This document shows, in pieces, positions 43,140-56,859 of a stretch of 64,000 bases of DNA (position 1 is the stretch's first letter; every line of letters begins with the position of its first letter). A program made the position numbers and the translations under genes. The notes under the pieces were generated by a model that ran no database searches, was not told where the DNA came from, and saw only the letters and a program-made list of their open reading frames with translations. The stretch is from Dendrophyllia cribrosa. Its lineage: Eukaryota > Cnidaria > Anthozoa > Scleractinia > Dendrophylliidae. The stretch spans positions 8,595,488 through 8,659,487 of the forward strand of contig JAJLRJ010000008.1 of the NCBI GenBank assembly GCA_024195265.1, given 5' to 3'.

Positions 43140-44200
43140 ATATGGCATTACTATCTTGAGTTATACTGTTTATTATGCTGTACATGGAGGATCTAACTTT
43201 TGAGTCTGTGCATGTACATGTGGATAAAATCCTACTATGTGACTATTAACATAAAAGCTACTTAATAGCAGTACGTTCTTATTGTTGTTCTAACTTTTGA
43301 GTCTGTGGATGTTATCTTACAGTGTGGCTATTTTAAACTGAAAACTCTAACTTAACAATACTGACTTTCTATGGTACTGTTTAATTTATAATGCTCTACA
43401 ATAAACACTTAATGACTGGTTCCGAGGGAAACAAAATTCAATGTTTCCCGCGGGATCAGTCATTAAGTGATTTGTTTTATAGCAACACAAAAATAAAACA
43501 CAACACAACACAGTTCGAAAAACGTGCCGAGCACTCGAGGTAAACATCAATCGCATCATAATCATGCCACCTTTTGTCTCGTGCGCTAGCGGGCAACCGT
43601 GCAATGTTACCTTCTGACGTCAAAATTATTGCCCGCTTTCGCAAATGTTGGAATTCGAGGGCCACAGTAATGACTATTTAGTGTCACCCTCGTTAAATAA
43701 AGACGATTTATTTATTTATTTTATTTACAATTGGCGGGAAACAGTTTGTTTGTTAGATGTCATGTGACCATGAATCAACCAATCAACGCTCGCGTCTGTC
43801 TTTCCGTGTGACTTCTTAAAATGATGAAAAATACTTTGCAGTACTTTCTTATGAGCAGTAATTTCTTATGGTACTGTTGTTATTTTTATCCTAAACAAGG
43901 TGGTTTTAACTTTTGAGTCAGTGGATAAACTTATGCTACAGTGTGACCATTATTGTTAAAGTGAAACTACTTGGCAGTATTTTTTTCTTATGGTCATATT
44001 TATTGTGCTCTACAAGGTAGACCTATATATATCTGAGTCTGTTGATATATTTGAGTCCGTTGACAAAAACCTACAGTGTGATCATTAAAATGAAAACGAC
44101 GAGCAGTAATTTTTATGCGGTACTGTTTATTATGCTCTACAAGGTGGTTCTAACTTTTCAGTCTGATGGATGAAATCTCAAGTGTTGCCATTAAAATGAA
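43140..44200 (+). repeat. Degenerate ~110-bp minisatellite, plus orientation, interrupted
   Basis: Recurring blocks: TACTGTTTATTATGCT(G/C)TAC, AAGGTGGTTCTAACTTTT, GAGTCTGTGGAT, ATCCTACAGTGTGACCAT and TGAAAGCTACTTAGCAGTA. About six units, split by unrelated DNA at about 43404-43835 that includes a hairpin at 43406-43469. It is the same family as 17530-17905 but inverted. Confidence 0.78.
43406..43469. repeat. Hairpin inside the minisatellite interruption
   Basis: CACTTAATGACTGGT pairs with the right arm ATCAGTCATTAAGTG, with further pairing of GGGAAACA and TGTTTCCC. Confidence 0.65.
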
Positions 44201-44319
44201 ATATATACTAAACAGGATAAAGATGGTTGACAAAACGAAGGACTCCCAGTAAAAGGATCCACGCAGGATACAGTGCTTCTATGTGAATTTGTTGATAAGT
44301 GTACGAAGATGCAACATAG

Positions 44320-44385
44320 AAACAAACTTCTAACCGTTCCGGCTGTTGAATTCGACGTTTCGGCCTGCCTTCTTCAGGTGGAACT
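44320..44385 (+). repeat. Penelope-like element end (resemblance only)
   Basis: GACGTTTCGGCCTGCCTTCT then TCAGG matches the style of repeat ends common near Penelope-like elements. No ORF accompanies it. Confidence 0.3.
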
Positions 44386-45085
44386 ATTTACAGATAAAAA
44401 TTAAAAAAGCTAAAAAGTACAACCGATTCCAATGAAAGATATTTAAAAGCAGAGCAGTTGAGCTATAGTTAACTGTTGTATTTTATTTTGCTGTACTTAA
44501 CGTGGTTTTAACTCGATATTATTGTGTCTGTCGATTACACTCTGATAAAATGTCACCACACAAATGAAATGCCAGTTTTGAAAATGAAATGGTCTACCGG
44601 GAAGTTTTGAAGGAGTTGAAGCTTAGCAAAAACCTTACACTATGCCGGATGACCGTCAATTCTGTGGTTTGGCGCGATTTTAATGTTAAAGTAGAAAACA
44701 AAGACACAGCCCTCCTGGTGAATTTTAACGAGTGTTGCTAGAGACCGCAACTTACTGTTCAAAGCAATTTAGGAAAGAGTGACGTCAACAACCGTACTTG
44801 TTCCTGCATTTGAAACCATCACGAAACAGGAAGTTTTAAGTACGAACCGTGATGAACGACTTAACCGGATTCGAACGTTGAAAACTTAGATCGGTTTTAA
44901 TTTTCCATCAAAGGACTCCAAACACGAAACATCAGTAGCTATCAGTACATCGCGTTAGTTATATATGTCCTCTTTTTCGGCGGTCGAGTATTCCCAATCT
45001 AGATTTCTTTGCAGTGGAACGGGTAAAAGGCGACACCGGCAGAATTACGTACCGATAAAGGTTTTTAGCCCATGGACGGAAGGTA

Positions 45086-45156
45086 GGAAGGAAGGAAGGA
45101 AGGAAGGAAGGAAGGAAGGAAGGAAGGAAGGAAGGAAGGAAGGAAGGAAGGAAGGA
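45086..45156 (+). repeat. (GGAA)n microsatellite
   Basis: About 17 perfect tetranucleotide units. Lys/Glu/Gly and Leu/Pro/Ser ORFs read through it on the two strands are artefacts. Confidence 0.95.
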
Positions 45157-45504
45157 AAGAGTGAACATTGGTATATTTGTCCCTGTCTGCTAAAACTCGT
45201 TCATTACGCTTCGCGTATTCACGAGTTAAAAACTACGAAAAAGAAAAAAATCTGCATGGAATTCGAATGACTAAATCGATAAAGAAATAAAGAAAGAAAG
45301 TTTGAAGTTGAAGTTTGAAGTTTGATAAAAAAGATTTCCAAGGCAAACTCAGTAAATAATACAATGGAAAAAACCCTAAGTGTATTACCTTCAATTCCGA
45401 TCTGTGATATTGTTGTAACTAAAACATGGTAATCACTGATTTTCTAATTGGTTATATTGATATCGAATCATGTACTTCACTAAAGTGTTATAATATCGAC
45501 AGAG

Positions 45505-45680
45505 TGATTCAAATGATGATACTTAAATAATAACAAACATTGGGTATATAACTGGGCTATATCACAAGGGTTCACTCTCTTGAAACCTGTTTCTTATCAT
45601 ATCGGAATTTGTTTGCTCAATAAATCCCCTTCACTGTACCTAGTTGTGTCTTGATAACTCCATGTGATCACATGAGTAAG
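45505..45680 (+). repeat. Dispersed repeat, copy 1 (partner 50398-50580)
   Basis: The copies share ATGATGATAC, AACAAACATTGGGTAT, CTCTTGAAACCT and CAATAAATC in the same order, with moderate divergence. Confidence 0.6.
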
Positions 45681-45689
45681 AAACTTCCT

Positions 45690-48316
45690 TTGAATCTGCG
45701 GTGGCTGGGCCTGTAATGCCCTGGTTTAAGTGATCCTTTATATAATTACATGCATTTGAATGGGTCTTTATTCTATTCATTCATGAGATGCAAAATGGAA
45801 TACGCTAAAATAATGTCTCGTTTGCAGCTTGGCGTTCATAGTCTTCATAGGTTCGTGCGTTGCGAAGAAATATGGCTAATTTAAATACGGAGTCAGAGTT
45901 AAACACTCCCTTCTAGCTGATCTTACTCAGTTTTTTTTTTTCAGCGGAGCAGTGAGAAACGGAAACGGCCCTCCCACTCGCCCGTTCTGTTCGCATGGGT
46001 GCGTTGTGCGTCACTGCAACCGCTTAAAGCCAAAAGAGCTTGGTCAATATTAGACCGCTGGATCAATATTTTCCCATGTCTTTTTTTATCCAAACATGAA
46101 TGAGAGTGTTTGTCAATAGAGAGTACTTCCTTGTGGTACTGCTTATCTTTAATTATTTTACAAAATTTTATTCGTAAATTTTGATTGTGGCCATTCTTTC
46201 TTTTGACAATGGTTTTGACTGTTATTACGGTGAGATAAATATTACTAATATAAATATAAAATAAGAGAATTGGTTTGATGATAGTTATTTAATCTGCCTG
46301 ACAATAGGTTTTACTTGTGGGCAATATTACAAATTGGTTCATGCATTTGTAAAAGCCGAGATCTAGAATGTGCAAGTGACCAATACTGATGCAATGTTTA
46401 CACAAGTTCCGAAACTGTAATAACATTTTAACAAAATAGTGGCCAACTAGCTGTAGGCGAGTTGGTCACTGATTGTCATATGTGATCTATAACTGAACCG
46501 ACGCGATGGAATCTATTTGTTTGTTAAATTTAACCTGACCATGCAGTGATATGAACTCTCACTCCGAGAGAACCAAGTTTTGATAAAAATAAAACAAACT
46601 ACTGCTAGAAAATACTGCTCTATGGTTTCAATTTGTATTGTCACCAGCATTTTGCGATGTTACCACAGGCTCAAAGTTGTCTAAAGTACGTTTATATACT
46701 GGAAGTAATAGCCTGCGATGGCGTATTTGGGGGGCGAAGGAGCGCTGCGTTATAAAAACCGCAGACTGAGGCGAGTCAAAAGATGCGACCAAGCCGGGTG
46801 TGGGAGTCAGGCTGAATTTAAAGAGGGTTGCACTAAATTCACCAAACACTAAATTCAACACTCGCCCACCAAAAAAATAAAACGCCTAATTCCGAAGTTT
46901 CCATGGACCTCAGACCTCCGTGTAATGTTCCGATAAAAACCTACAAAAAAGTGCCATCTTTTCATGAACGTAACTATATTTTTTTATTGGATCATGCGAT
47001 CAGTTAAGGCTGATAGCTCAAATATGTAAGTCAGGCGTGAGAAATTGCTCCATCGGCGTGAGTAGGCGTGAGATCGGAGTTTTGCATTCGCAGGCGTGAG
47101 ACTCACGCAAAGGCGTGAGACTGACTTGGCAGGTATAAAGAATTGTTTTGCTCGAATTTGTCGACTGTGATGATGTCTTGTTTCTTTCAGTTTTTCCGGC
47201 TTTCAGCGATGAACACTGAGTTAAGACATTAAAATTTTATTACAGTTTGTTTAGTTCAGTTTCGAAACTTGTGGAACATTAGTATTAGTCACTTGCAGGC
47301 ACATTCTAGATCTCGGCGGCTTATACAAATTGCCCACAAGTAAAATCTTATTGTATCAGGTTATATAACTGTTATCACACCAGGCTCTTATTTTGAATTT
47401 ATATTAGTAATATTTACTCTGCTGTGAACTCAATAAAAGTAGAAAGGCTTGCTGAACTTTATTTGAACTTTATGAGCTAGTATATAACGAACTATTTTAC
47501 ATTAATTGTACAACTTCGAATTACCTCCGAATTACCTCCGAACCTCGAATCACCATGCTGACTTACCTAAAGCCTTATATATGAGTGTGTATGTACTGTG
47601 TATGTGTGAACTCTACGAATAAACCTTGAAGATTTCCAGTTTTTCGAAGTTTTGTTCCATCGTTTTTCTGCTCGCCTCCTCGGACGGCGACCGTGTACCT
47701 CTTGCATTGTGCGGCGAGGGAGACGCTGCCGAGATTTTTCCCGCCGTTGTCATCGACAGTGCATTATATTAAAGCCATGCGCGCGTTATCGCGGCTTCAT
47801 AGCGGGAAGACACGCTTAAAACCAATCTGCGTTACATTCAAACAGTCAGGAGCAGTCCTGCAACGGCAAGCCACTCAGTACACGTTGGGTGCATGAGACC
47901 GCACTTAACTGCGGAAATTTAAACAAACGACTGGCTCAACACTATCAAAACTGGAGCGGCGAAAAATATTGAGAAACCAAATTATTGTTGATAGAATCTT
48001 AATACACTATAATATTCTTGAATTCCAACATTGACTCCTGGGCATTGACCATATATGCCTTGCGGAAATGTCACTTCTACACCTAATGTGTAATATTATG
48101 AACACCTACTGTATTTCAACCACAAACAATTCACTCCTCGTTGAGTCAGATGAGAATCCTGTATTGCTTTTTAAAACTGTTAAATTTGTTTTATTTGTAT
48201 TTGCCAGATTAAGAATACTTACAATAGATACATACAAACATACAATTTGGCTAGGTCACTCCGAAGCCAAGGTGACCTCCTAGGTTATTTTTCCGATAAC
48301 AACTGACATACATGTA

Positions 48317-48347
<31 letters not shown>

Positions 48348-49680
48348 GGAATTTCAATGAAATCTATGCTTTTCAACCGATCTGAAAGATTTATCTCTGC
48401 ATGTAATAACCCTAAAGATTAAGATGAAAACCGACCGGCTGATCACATGAAATACAACATACAAAACGGTCTCTAATAAAGGTAATAATTCAGGCTTCCG
48501 AATATTACGTAAGGTCTGTTATATTCCACGCATTTTCAGCGTCTTCGCAAATTTTGAGTTAGACTTCTGAGAACTCCGGCTCAGTTCAGGGAGTTACTCA
48601 GTTATAAAATAAATTATACAAACATGTCATTAAAATTAAAAATTGTCGGTTTACAATAAAGAAAACATACAATTCATTAAGTTTTGTTAACTAAGTAAGT
48701 CACAAAGGGAAAGCGCTAAAGTTAAAAAAAACTTCTATTAATTGCATTGAATGTGCCCGAAAGTCTATTCAAATCTTTTAATTTTAGGTATTTACGTCAA
48801 CACTAACGTCATTAGACATAAAATACGTAAACTGCTCGATATCTGACTTGGACGTCTTTTAAAAGACACTAAATGCTAAAATGAGAAGTAAAATATTGCT
48901 GTTAGTAATAGTTAAGCTGGATGAAGAATAATTTTCATTTTTTATAAAACTTTGTCTTTCATTTATAGGTTAATCTCTCAATTCAGTCTCAGTAATTTCT
49001 TAGCGTTGCGGAAACTATTATTTATTCATAAATCTACTACATTCTATCACGAATGCTGTTGGCTATGCTACCTACTATCTATCTATATATTCTGTTGTAG
49101 AAAGTGAGTAGAGTGTGTAGCCTAATGGCGGCCTCTTCTTATCGTTTTCGAAGTGTCTGTGGAGAGTATTTGTTGTTAAGTTTTGAACGTCCAGTAGATT
49201 TATACTAAAACAATTACTTAAATAGATTATTTGCTCTTGATTTCTATCGCGTGATAGTTGATTCGGGCAACTATCACGCCGATAGAAATCTAGAACTCAT
49301 AATCTAACTGTTAATTAGCTATTGTCAGTGTTGTGGTTTTGGTATCGTACAGTGTCTTTTGAACCTTTAGTGTCATTTTCATGCCATTTCGTGATCACAA
49401 CTTCCACAACATCACGAAACTGCCCTTGATTTTGTGGTCAGTGTAAATACAGGTTAAGACAGAACGAGCAATTACTGTCATTACTGGGAGAGTGACGTCA
49501 GCTAACTCTATTTTAGTGTTCCTGTGAAGCCATCATAAATCAGCGAATATATGTATTTGTTCCTTTTTTATTTAAATCTACATGCAAAGACAAAGACGTA
49601 TAACATGTCACATGCAGTCGTATCAAATTTTTTTCGCCGCTGCTTCACCGATCAGAGCTGGTCGGCTTAGTGATTTTTAT
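45690..49680. other. Intergenic, no gene seen
   Basis: Repeated GGCGTGAGA motifs occur at 47035-47130, (AAAT)n at 48317-48347, and a short ACCTCCGAATT tandem near 47522. A plausible repeat remnant on the minus strand at 46628-46861 encodes no known domain. Confidence 0.5.
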
Positions 49681-49892
49681 ACACGAGAATTTAGTTTTAT
49701 CGACTGAGTCGATAAGGTAAATTGACCACCGTAAAAAGATTCAAATAGCTGACGTTTCGAGCGCTAGCCCTTCTTCGGAGCGAATCGATTCGCTCCGACG
49801 AAGGGCTAGCGCTCGAAACGTCAGCTATTTGAATCTTTTTACGGTGGTCAATTTACCTTATCGACTCAGTCGATAAAACTAAATTCTCGTGT
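49681..49892. repeat. Near-perfect 212-bp palindrome
   Basis: Two 106-bp arms from ACACGAGAATTTAG to its reverse complement differ at one position (CTTCTTCGG against CCGACGAAG). The exact centre is AATCGATT at 49783-49790. The arms contain GCTGACGTTTCGAGCGCTAG and CGACTGAGTCG. The motif resembles a repeat end duplicated head-to-head. Confidence 0.92.
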
Positions 49893-52800
49893 TTCATCCC
49901 CCCACCGACGCAGCACCACTGTTTCTCTAGAAACTAACCCATTCATTTAGTGATTTTTATAGCCAGATTGCATTGTATTCGGGACCAAAACATTTAGGCT
50001 AAACCAATAAGTATAAAATGCAGAGCACTTTTACAAAACGCAACATTTGTTTGTGATTGCTGATAGCTGTATCGATGATGCCTTATTAGAATTACCAAAT
50101 ACAGCTGCGCACATGCATGAGTGGGTTTAAGTTTTCCTGTCGACAAAGAAAACTATGAAAAATATACCAGGAATGATTGAATGGCCGGGTAAAAAAGACT
50201 TCTGTGACAAGGCATCTTAGTAAAATCAAACTTAGGTGTGATATTGCTTAAACGTTTTTAAAAAAAAAACAAGTCAATTACTGATATTCTAATCAGTAAA
50301 ATTGCCGATCAGAAATAGGCACCGTTCATGCGCAACAGTGATATATTAACTTAGAGATCTGCCCTATTTCTTACCGAGTCATGATAATAAATTTTCTTTT
50401 GAATGATGATACTCAAATAACAACAAACATTGGGTATTATAATATTGAGCTATCGAGAGTAGTACGCTCTTGAAACCTCTCAAGTTGACTATACAGTCGC
50501 CGCTGACCTTATCGTTGGTTCGATCTGCAATAAATCTCTTTTACTACTATATCAGTTGTGATGACGACACTGAAAGTTCTTGTTGAATCCTCGTGGTCTG
50601 AAAGAAATTCCCGGATATATACATCAGTCATGCCAAATTAAAGTAAACAAAGAGTGGTACTAAATCCTCATTGAACCCCCATTTCACGCGGATAACAAGA
50701 ATATTGTTTCTTTTGTATAAATAGTTAAATTTAATATGTAAATACTTTAAACTATTCCCCAAAATATTCTGAAATGGAAAACATATGATCAGCTTAGTTA
50801 AATTAAAAGTACTATTTGCCAATATTTAAATTCCTTTTTAGCGGTTTCTTTATGGGTTTGAGTTGACGTCATAACGTTTGCTGCACAAGACATTGAACTT
50901 CCATTTTAAATGACGGGACTTTTAACTATTGTTTATTTTTTTTTATCAAGAGTTAAATTTAATATGCCTTTACTTCAATATTGTATTCAACCGCTCCATA
51001 CATCAATATAACGCTGCATGAGAAGATGGTTTCTTTGTCGGTTCGAATTGACGTCATAACGTTTGATCGCTCACGATATACCAACCGGCTGAAATCAAGC
51101 AGTCAGTATAAAACTCTCATTCATTGAAAACAAACAGCACTAAAATAAGATATTGCTCCATACCTTTCATTTTGATGGTCAAATTTCAAGATTTTATCCA
51201 CCGCTATGTGCTCAAATTTATATGAAGCGATTTTTCTATGGGTGTATAGAAAAGGGTGTTTTGCTAATGCCTTTAGAATGTGTTAGTTGATATGTTGTTG
51301 TGTCTTTTCAGTTTTTTTCATCAGCTTTGTTGCGATCAGCTCTAAGTGAGAGTAGTTTTGCTTAGTCTATTTTGAAACTTGGGATGCAGTGCAATTGTAT
51401 TGGACTGGCACATCCCGCTTTTCGCAAACCAAATTGTAATATTGCACATAAATTAATCCGTATTTCATTATGTAACATACCTATTATTGCGCCAATTCCC
51501 TTCCTTTTCATATCGATCGCAAGGTGTTTTTAAAAAGTTTTTGTTGTTTGGTACCACCGAACCAACCTACCCAGTGGTAAGAGCGCAAAAACAACAAACA
51601 AACAAAATACGTATATACAATAACAACAGAAGGGTAGGGAACATGTGTGCAAATAAGTACCAGAGCAGATCTAGACTTCAAACATTTCCGCTTTCAAGTA
51701 TTATGTAATTTTTCGATAACAAGCCATCCTGGTTAATTTCATCACATCTTCTATTCCATGCAGAGATGTTCAGTACCTTCTGAACAGGAACATATGCATG
51801 CATACAATAAGAAAATTTAGAACATTTCAATAAAACATACTACAAGGCGGCTTTGCCAATAGGGTAGAAATTGCGTGCAGGTCAGTTTCGGTCCTTTAGC
51901 AGTTAGTTCTGCTAAGCTTAGTAACTACCTAAATGCCGCCATGAAACCCTCTTTGAGAGGTCTCGAGTGTTTTACAGGTAATTAGAAAGGGTGGATAAAC
52001 AAATCTCGACCACGATTTCGTCTTGAACCACACTGAATCAGATATAAGGTTTTCAGGGGCCATCGCGCGAATTAATGCCATTGATTTTCTTTATTACTTT
52101 ACTAACCCCTTTGAGCCGAACAACGCCATATTCGCTTTTTAAACTGTGGATGGTAATATTTAGACATTAACTAGGGGATCTTAACCTTCAATGTATTGTC
52201 GCTTATCGAAAACATACATCTTTGAACAGGCGGTACTGCATGATCAAAGGAAAAGCATAGGAACAGCTTATCGATTAATACGACTCTCCAAGCTCACGTT
52301 AAGACACGGCAAGGGATTTTCACGTCCCGACTCACACAACACTAAAAATGAATCCCTTCTCGTAATGGAACTTGGGCTGTCTGTGCTGCTACCAATTGGG
52401 ATCCTCTACATCGAGACTGGATCAGAAACATTTTGTTTCACTGCTGATCTTGACTGTTTATCAATTGCTGGCAGAACTCAAAGCTTTCAATGACCGACAG
52501 CCGGCTAATGGTCGGTATAAACGAGTTGCAGCCAATAGTATTTCAAAAAGCCGATTTTTTTCTAATGTGAGCTTACGAAATAGATCGGGATATTCTAAAG
52601 ATATCATTTTTCGCACCTTTAAAAACTAAAGCTCAATGGTATAACATAGGTATTGTTCTAACAGCAGGTGAAAATACCAATTTGTATTTGACTTGCTTTC
52701 AGTGATCACAAAGATTGTGTTATTTTCCAACAAGATAAAAAGCTACTTTTATTGAAAAATGACCTGTAACAGAGGCAAAACATATTCCGTGATCACGCTT

Positions 52801-55800
52801 TTGTATCATCATAAACTAACATTAAAGTAGAGAGTTTTAAAAGCGATATTTTTCACTCGACGCTGCATATACAATTAGGTAATTCACCTGCCGGATATTG
52901 GTGGAAATTACTGATCGTAATAAGTTTCTATGTTTAGATGGATAAGTGCTCATACTGTATGAAAACCGTCGTGGGAGAGATGATACTTACGTATTTTATA
53001 GTCCGTAACTACCCGGCGATAGCTGAAATACGACAAGCAATTAAGTTATGGCACTCTTTTATTTTGTTTGCGTTTTTAATATTTTCATTCTTTTCCTTGG
53101 CTTCAAAGGTGCATTGACACGTGTTTAAAAGATCTGTTGTACTCCATGGGAACTGCCCCGAATTAAAACTAAGTACTGCTTATAATATAAGAATTGCTTA
53201 TAATACACTAACAGGAAGATTGTCATATCAAGTGAATTTTCGAACAAAGAATCAATCATAATGCGAGTTTTAGCAAGTTTTCCATGATACTTGATTTCCA
53301 TCCCAGCCATCTGCATAACAAGACACTTTCCGATGTTTTACTCTTTTTACACCTCAGCACAATACGTGGATAGGGGTGGAAAAATTAATTAATAGCTTTC
53401 ATAAAAGGTTTAATAGCACGTTTAAAAACAAGCGAAACACGATAAAGACATGCAATTATGACGCGTTATGCAGGAAATCATTACAAACGAAAGAAAATTG
53501 TAGAAAGAGCTGTATCATACATACGTCAGCGGAATTTTACACTTTCCGTTCCCGATAACAGGCAGAATGACAAATGAGGCGTCTAGGTTACAAAGCTACC
53601 CCTTGGGGTATTTTGTCGTTTAATGCTTTGGTGTTGCAGCATAAATTAAAGTCACTAATATACTCCTCTACCCCCAACCTCCCAAAGGAAAAAATAATGT
53701 CCGCTGCAAATTTCAACCAGCTTTCTTACCAATTTTCTTATTTTGGTCTGAAACTGCGGAGTAATAAAGTAGATATGCTGGTGCAAGTGTTTCAAGCGAC
53801 CAAAAGATTGAAGTATTACTTTCCGGAACTGGTGTGAAGTGTACATGTTTTGCGTGGAGACACAGCATAGAGCTGAGTATAGGCATTGGCCTCCAGAACA
53901 TCACAGCTTTATCTCCTACAAATATTTAATAAATCTTCTCTGTTCAAAATGAGGTGAATTCTGCATAGAAAACAACATTTATCGTGTAAGTACAAAGTAC
54001 AGTTATGTGAATAAGCTTTTCTATTGTCTAAAAAGTGCTACGTATTAAATCAGCACGGTTGGTTTCACACCTTATGAATGGCCAAGGTGAAAGTGAAAAA
54101 AAAAGGACGCACATTTCATAATGACATCGCTGCAAAAGAAAAAACAGACAGCACCATAAATTTGAATGGTTGTACTAAACGTTTTGCTTTTGTCCGTCGA
54201 CAAGTTGAAACGTTGGAACCAAATCAGTTCTGAGATGATTCAAGGATTACTCTCATTATAGTTCTGTGGCGGAACTTTGGGATTAACGTTTTCTCAAAAA
54301 ATCGTCAACGAATGACGCCTTTCTCGCCTTAATTTGGACTGTTTGTTGATTTGTTTGTATTTCTTACATGATAGCTGTACACATGTTGAATTGTTTATTT
54401 TCCTTTTTTCGTTACCTGTATGTTTAATAGTGTATTGCTACTGTTGATAACGCCTTAGATTTAAAGGAAATATAATATCGAGTATTTGCACATCTAAGTC
54501 CGGTTCGAAACTTGACTTGAAAATGCATATCATTAAGCGATTGCACTGACCACATCGATTTCAGATCCAATAAAATATATTGCCCTAAGAAAACATTCAT
54601 TTTTCAGTATTGCATCTATATCCTTTAAGTAGATATCATATTCTTAAACAAATATCAAACACATGTAACGTTATGAACGATACAAGACGACGTCGAGTCC
54701 AGCTGAATTCAAAGTAAAATTACCGGCGTCAGAAATCATAGTTCACTAAGTGTTTTCTTTTGCAATAAATCATGATAGCCATTTTATTCCCAGTTAAGTC
54801 CTAGGTTGTCATTTTCGTACGGCCATAAAACATAGTGTTTGTATCTTAAACGGTCTTAAACTTACGTTTCAGCAATAATTACCATATCGATGTCCACTTT
54901 GTTTTGAATGCGACAAAGAAAATTAAAATCCTTCATTCGTCATAAAACAAATAACAAACAATATATTGCTTTGAGAAGTTATCTACCGTTTGCGTGTATG
55001 CCTGAAAATAGTTTGCGGCCTCACACAAATGCGGATATTAGCTTTAACATTAGAAGTGCTTTTGTAACATTGCTTTTAATTACCGACACACCCCCAGAGA
55101 CTTTGCCCCCGTGACTGGAGGATATCACTATATAAGGAACGGAGATATATGCTCAGATCACTTCACTGCAGCCAGCAAGGCTTTCCAGAGAAGAGATACT
55201 GCGGAGCTCAAGTCAGAATATCCTTCTGCCTTATCTTGGTTTCTCGGCTCAAATCTACACTTCGAAAAGGTACTAACTACTGCATGCAATCATTTATTTT
55301 CTCAGTCAATTTTGTCAGTGTAGAATACAACCGCCAAAACATTTTTCAATTCTAGTTTTCAATTCTTTAACTTGCTACCTTTTTTACGAAAAAGCCAGGC
55401 AAACGCATGTTTATTTTTTAACGATTAACTGTATCAAGTCATATGTCGGTGTCAGTGTCAAACCGGAGGCACCGAGCCTGAGTAATGTTTAGGAAACGCT
55501 TGAAATGGCGTTGCACTATTTTCCATATAACGGAAACTATGTGAAGGCTAAATATAAATACAGTTTGCGCCTTTTGGTTCTTTTAGATGAATAATTTATA
55601 TTTAGCGGCAGAAAATTTTAAGGAAAGAAATATTATCCACGAATTTGCTGACTGCTTTTACCTTTTTGAACTGATCCTAGCTCCACCGCGGTCAAACGTC
55701 CGAGGCGTTTTTCGTTTCTATTTAGTGGGATTTTTTTTAATATTAAATGGAAATATGGGCAAGGATGTATAACAAAAATTAGTTCACGTTACTATCTTTT

Positions 55801-56845
55801 AATTTTTCTTAAAATTATGAGCTTTTTTCCGTTGAAAACTGACAAAAACTCTTTGCGCCTGATCGAAATTATGTTGGCAAATGGCGCCGACAATTCTGCA
55901 GTTCACACTTTTTAAACGCTTAGAACTTTTTTGGTAAACTTTCACTGAAAACGTTTGGTAAATTGCCAGTGTATTGGCAATATATTACACTTTAAACAGA
56001 GAAAATGACAACCTTAACTTTTAAGTACTTTGCTTAACTTTTGCAAATTTCTCTCGTTTGACCGCGGTTAAAGATCCTAGTTGACCTCAGTTATTTCGTA
56101 CTCAAAACGACATTCTTTGTCCCTCCAAAAAAAAGGAGTTAAATTATTCAATGTAACGAAAGTTTGAGGCGGCATTGAAAAAAAATATAGTTTTTAATGT
56201 AATTTGTTATGAATTTTTAAGATCATAGACTAAGGCCCTCCGAACAGCTTTCCCGACCGAAACGATTAGCTCCTGTCAAACGACGCTTGTTCAGTTTTTC
56301 CGCGCTTTTTTAAAATAATCAATCAAACTGACTTAAAGTGAAACAAGATATTATCTTATCGTAGAATATTAGCAAACACCGTGGCTAGAAAGAAAACCAT
56401 TATATACGGGCGCTGTCTGAGATTAATTAATCGGTTGGTTGGCGTGCGTGGCATCCATGCAGTGGAAGTAGTAATCCCTCTAAGCTAGTTAGTTGCTTCG
56501 TGCTTCAGAACTACGTGAGTTTGGCCGCAGCTGTCAGTATGCCGCCTTGTCATAGTCTGCTTGGCCTCTACCTACCAAGTACCTTTTTGTTATTGGCCTC
56601 TAAGGCAATGTTTGCAGCCATTTTGCGATCTTAAAATATTCGTTTTATTATTATTATTATTATTATTATAATACAACCACTTTATTATCATTTAACAATT
56701 AAAATAACTATTATTATTAATTATTATTGCTTTTTTTTAGAGCGTGAAAGTAGTAAGTGTCTTCGTGTTAGACAGTTTTTGTCTAACATTAATACTCGTT
56801 CTCTTGTTTCAACAGTTGTAAAGTGAGAAGAAATCCAAAAGCAAA
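49893..56845. other. Intergenic up to peroxidase B, no gene seen
   Basis: It holds the dispersed repeat at 50398-50580. A degenerate direct repeat at about 50715-50890 and 50950-51070 is marked by TAGTTAAATTTAATATG/GAGTTAAATTTAATATG and TTGACGTCATAACGTTTG. (ATT)n lies at 56645-56669. Short ORFs (up to 100 aa) show no domain. The promoter of gene B must lie near the 3' end of this stretch. Confidence 0.5.
50398..50580 (+). repeat. Dispersed repeat, copy 2 (partner 45505-45680)
   Basis: Same ordered blocks as copy 1; ends in CAATAAATCTCTTTTACT. Confidence 0.6.
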
Positions 56846-56859
56846 ATGAAGGCAACAAG
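56846..56859 (+). CDS. Peroxidase B coding exon 1 (14-nt start exon)
   Basis: ATG AAG GCA ACA AG is followed by a gttcgt donor. Joining it to 57814 gives AG+C (Ser5) and a textbook signal peptide. The exon-2 reading frame also runs open upstream to 57530, but that extension is compositionally repeat-like and has no counterpart in gene A. Confidence 0.75.

Noticed and set aside
44959..45270. Gly-Arg-Lys-Glu and Ser-Phe-Leu-Pro repeat proteins
   Set aside because: Pure read-through of the (GGAA)n microsatellite.
52191..52629. Two overlapping ORFs of 100 and 85 aa
   Set aside because: No recognisable domain, overlapping frames, no convincing splice sites or start context.
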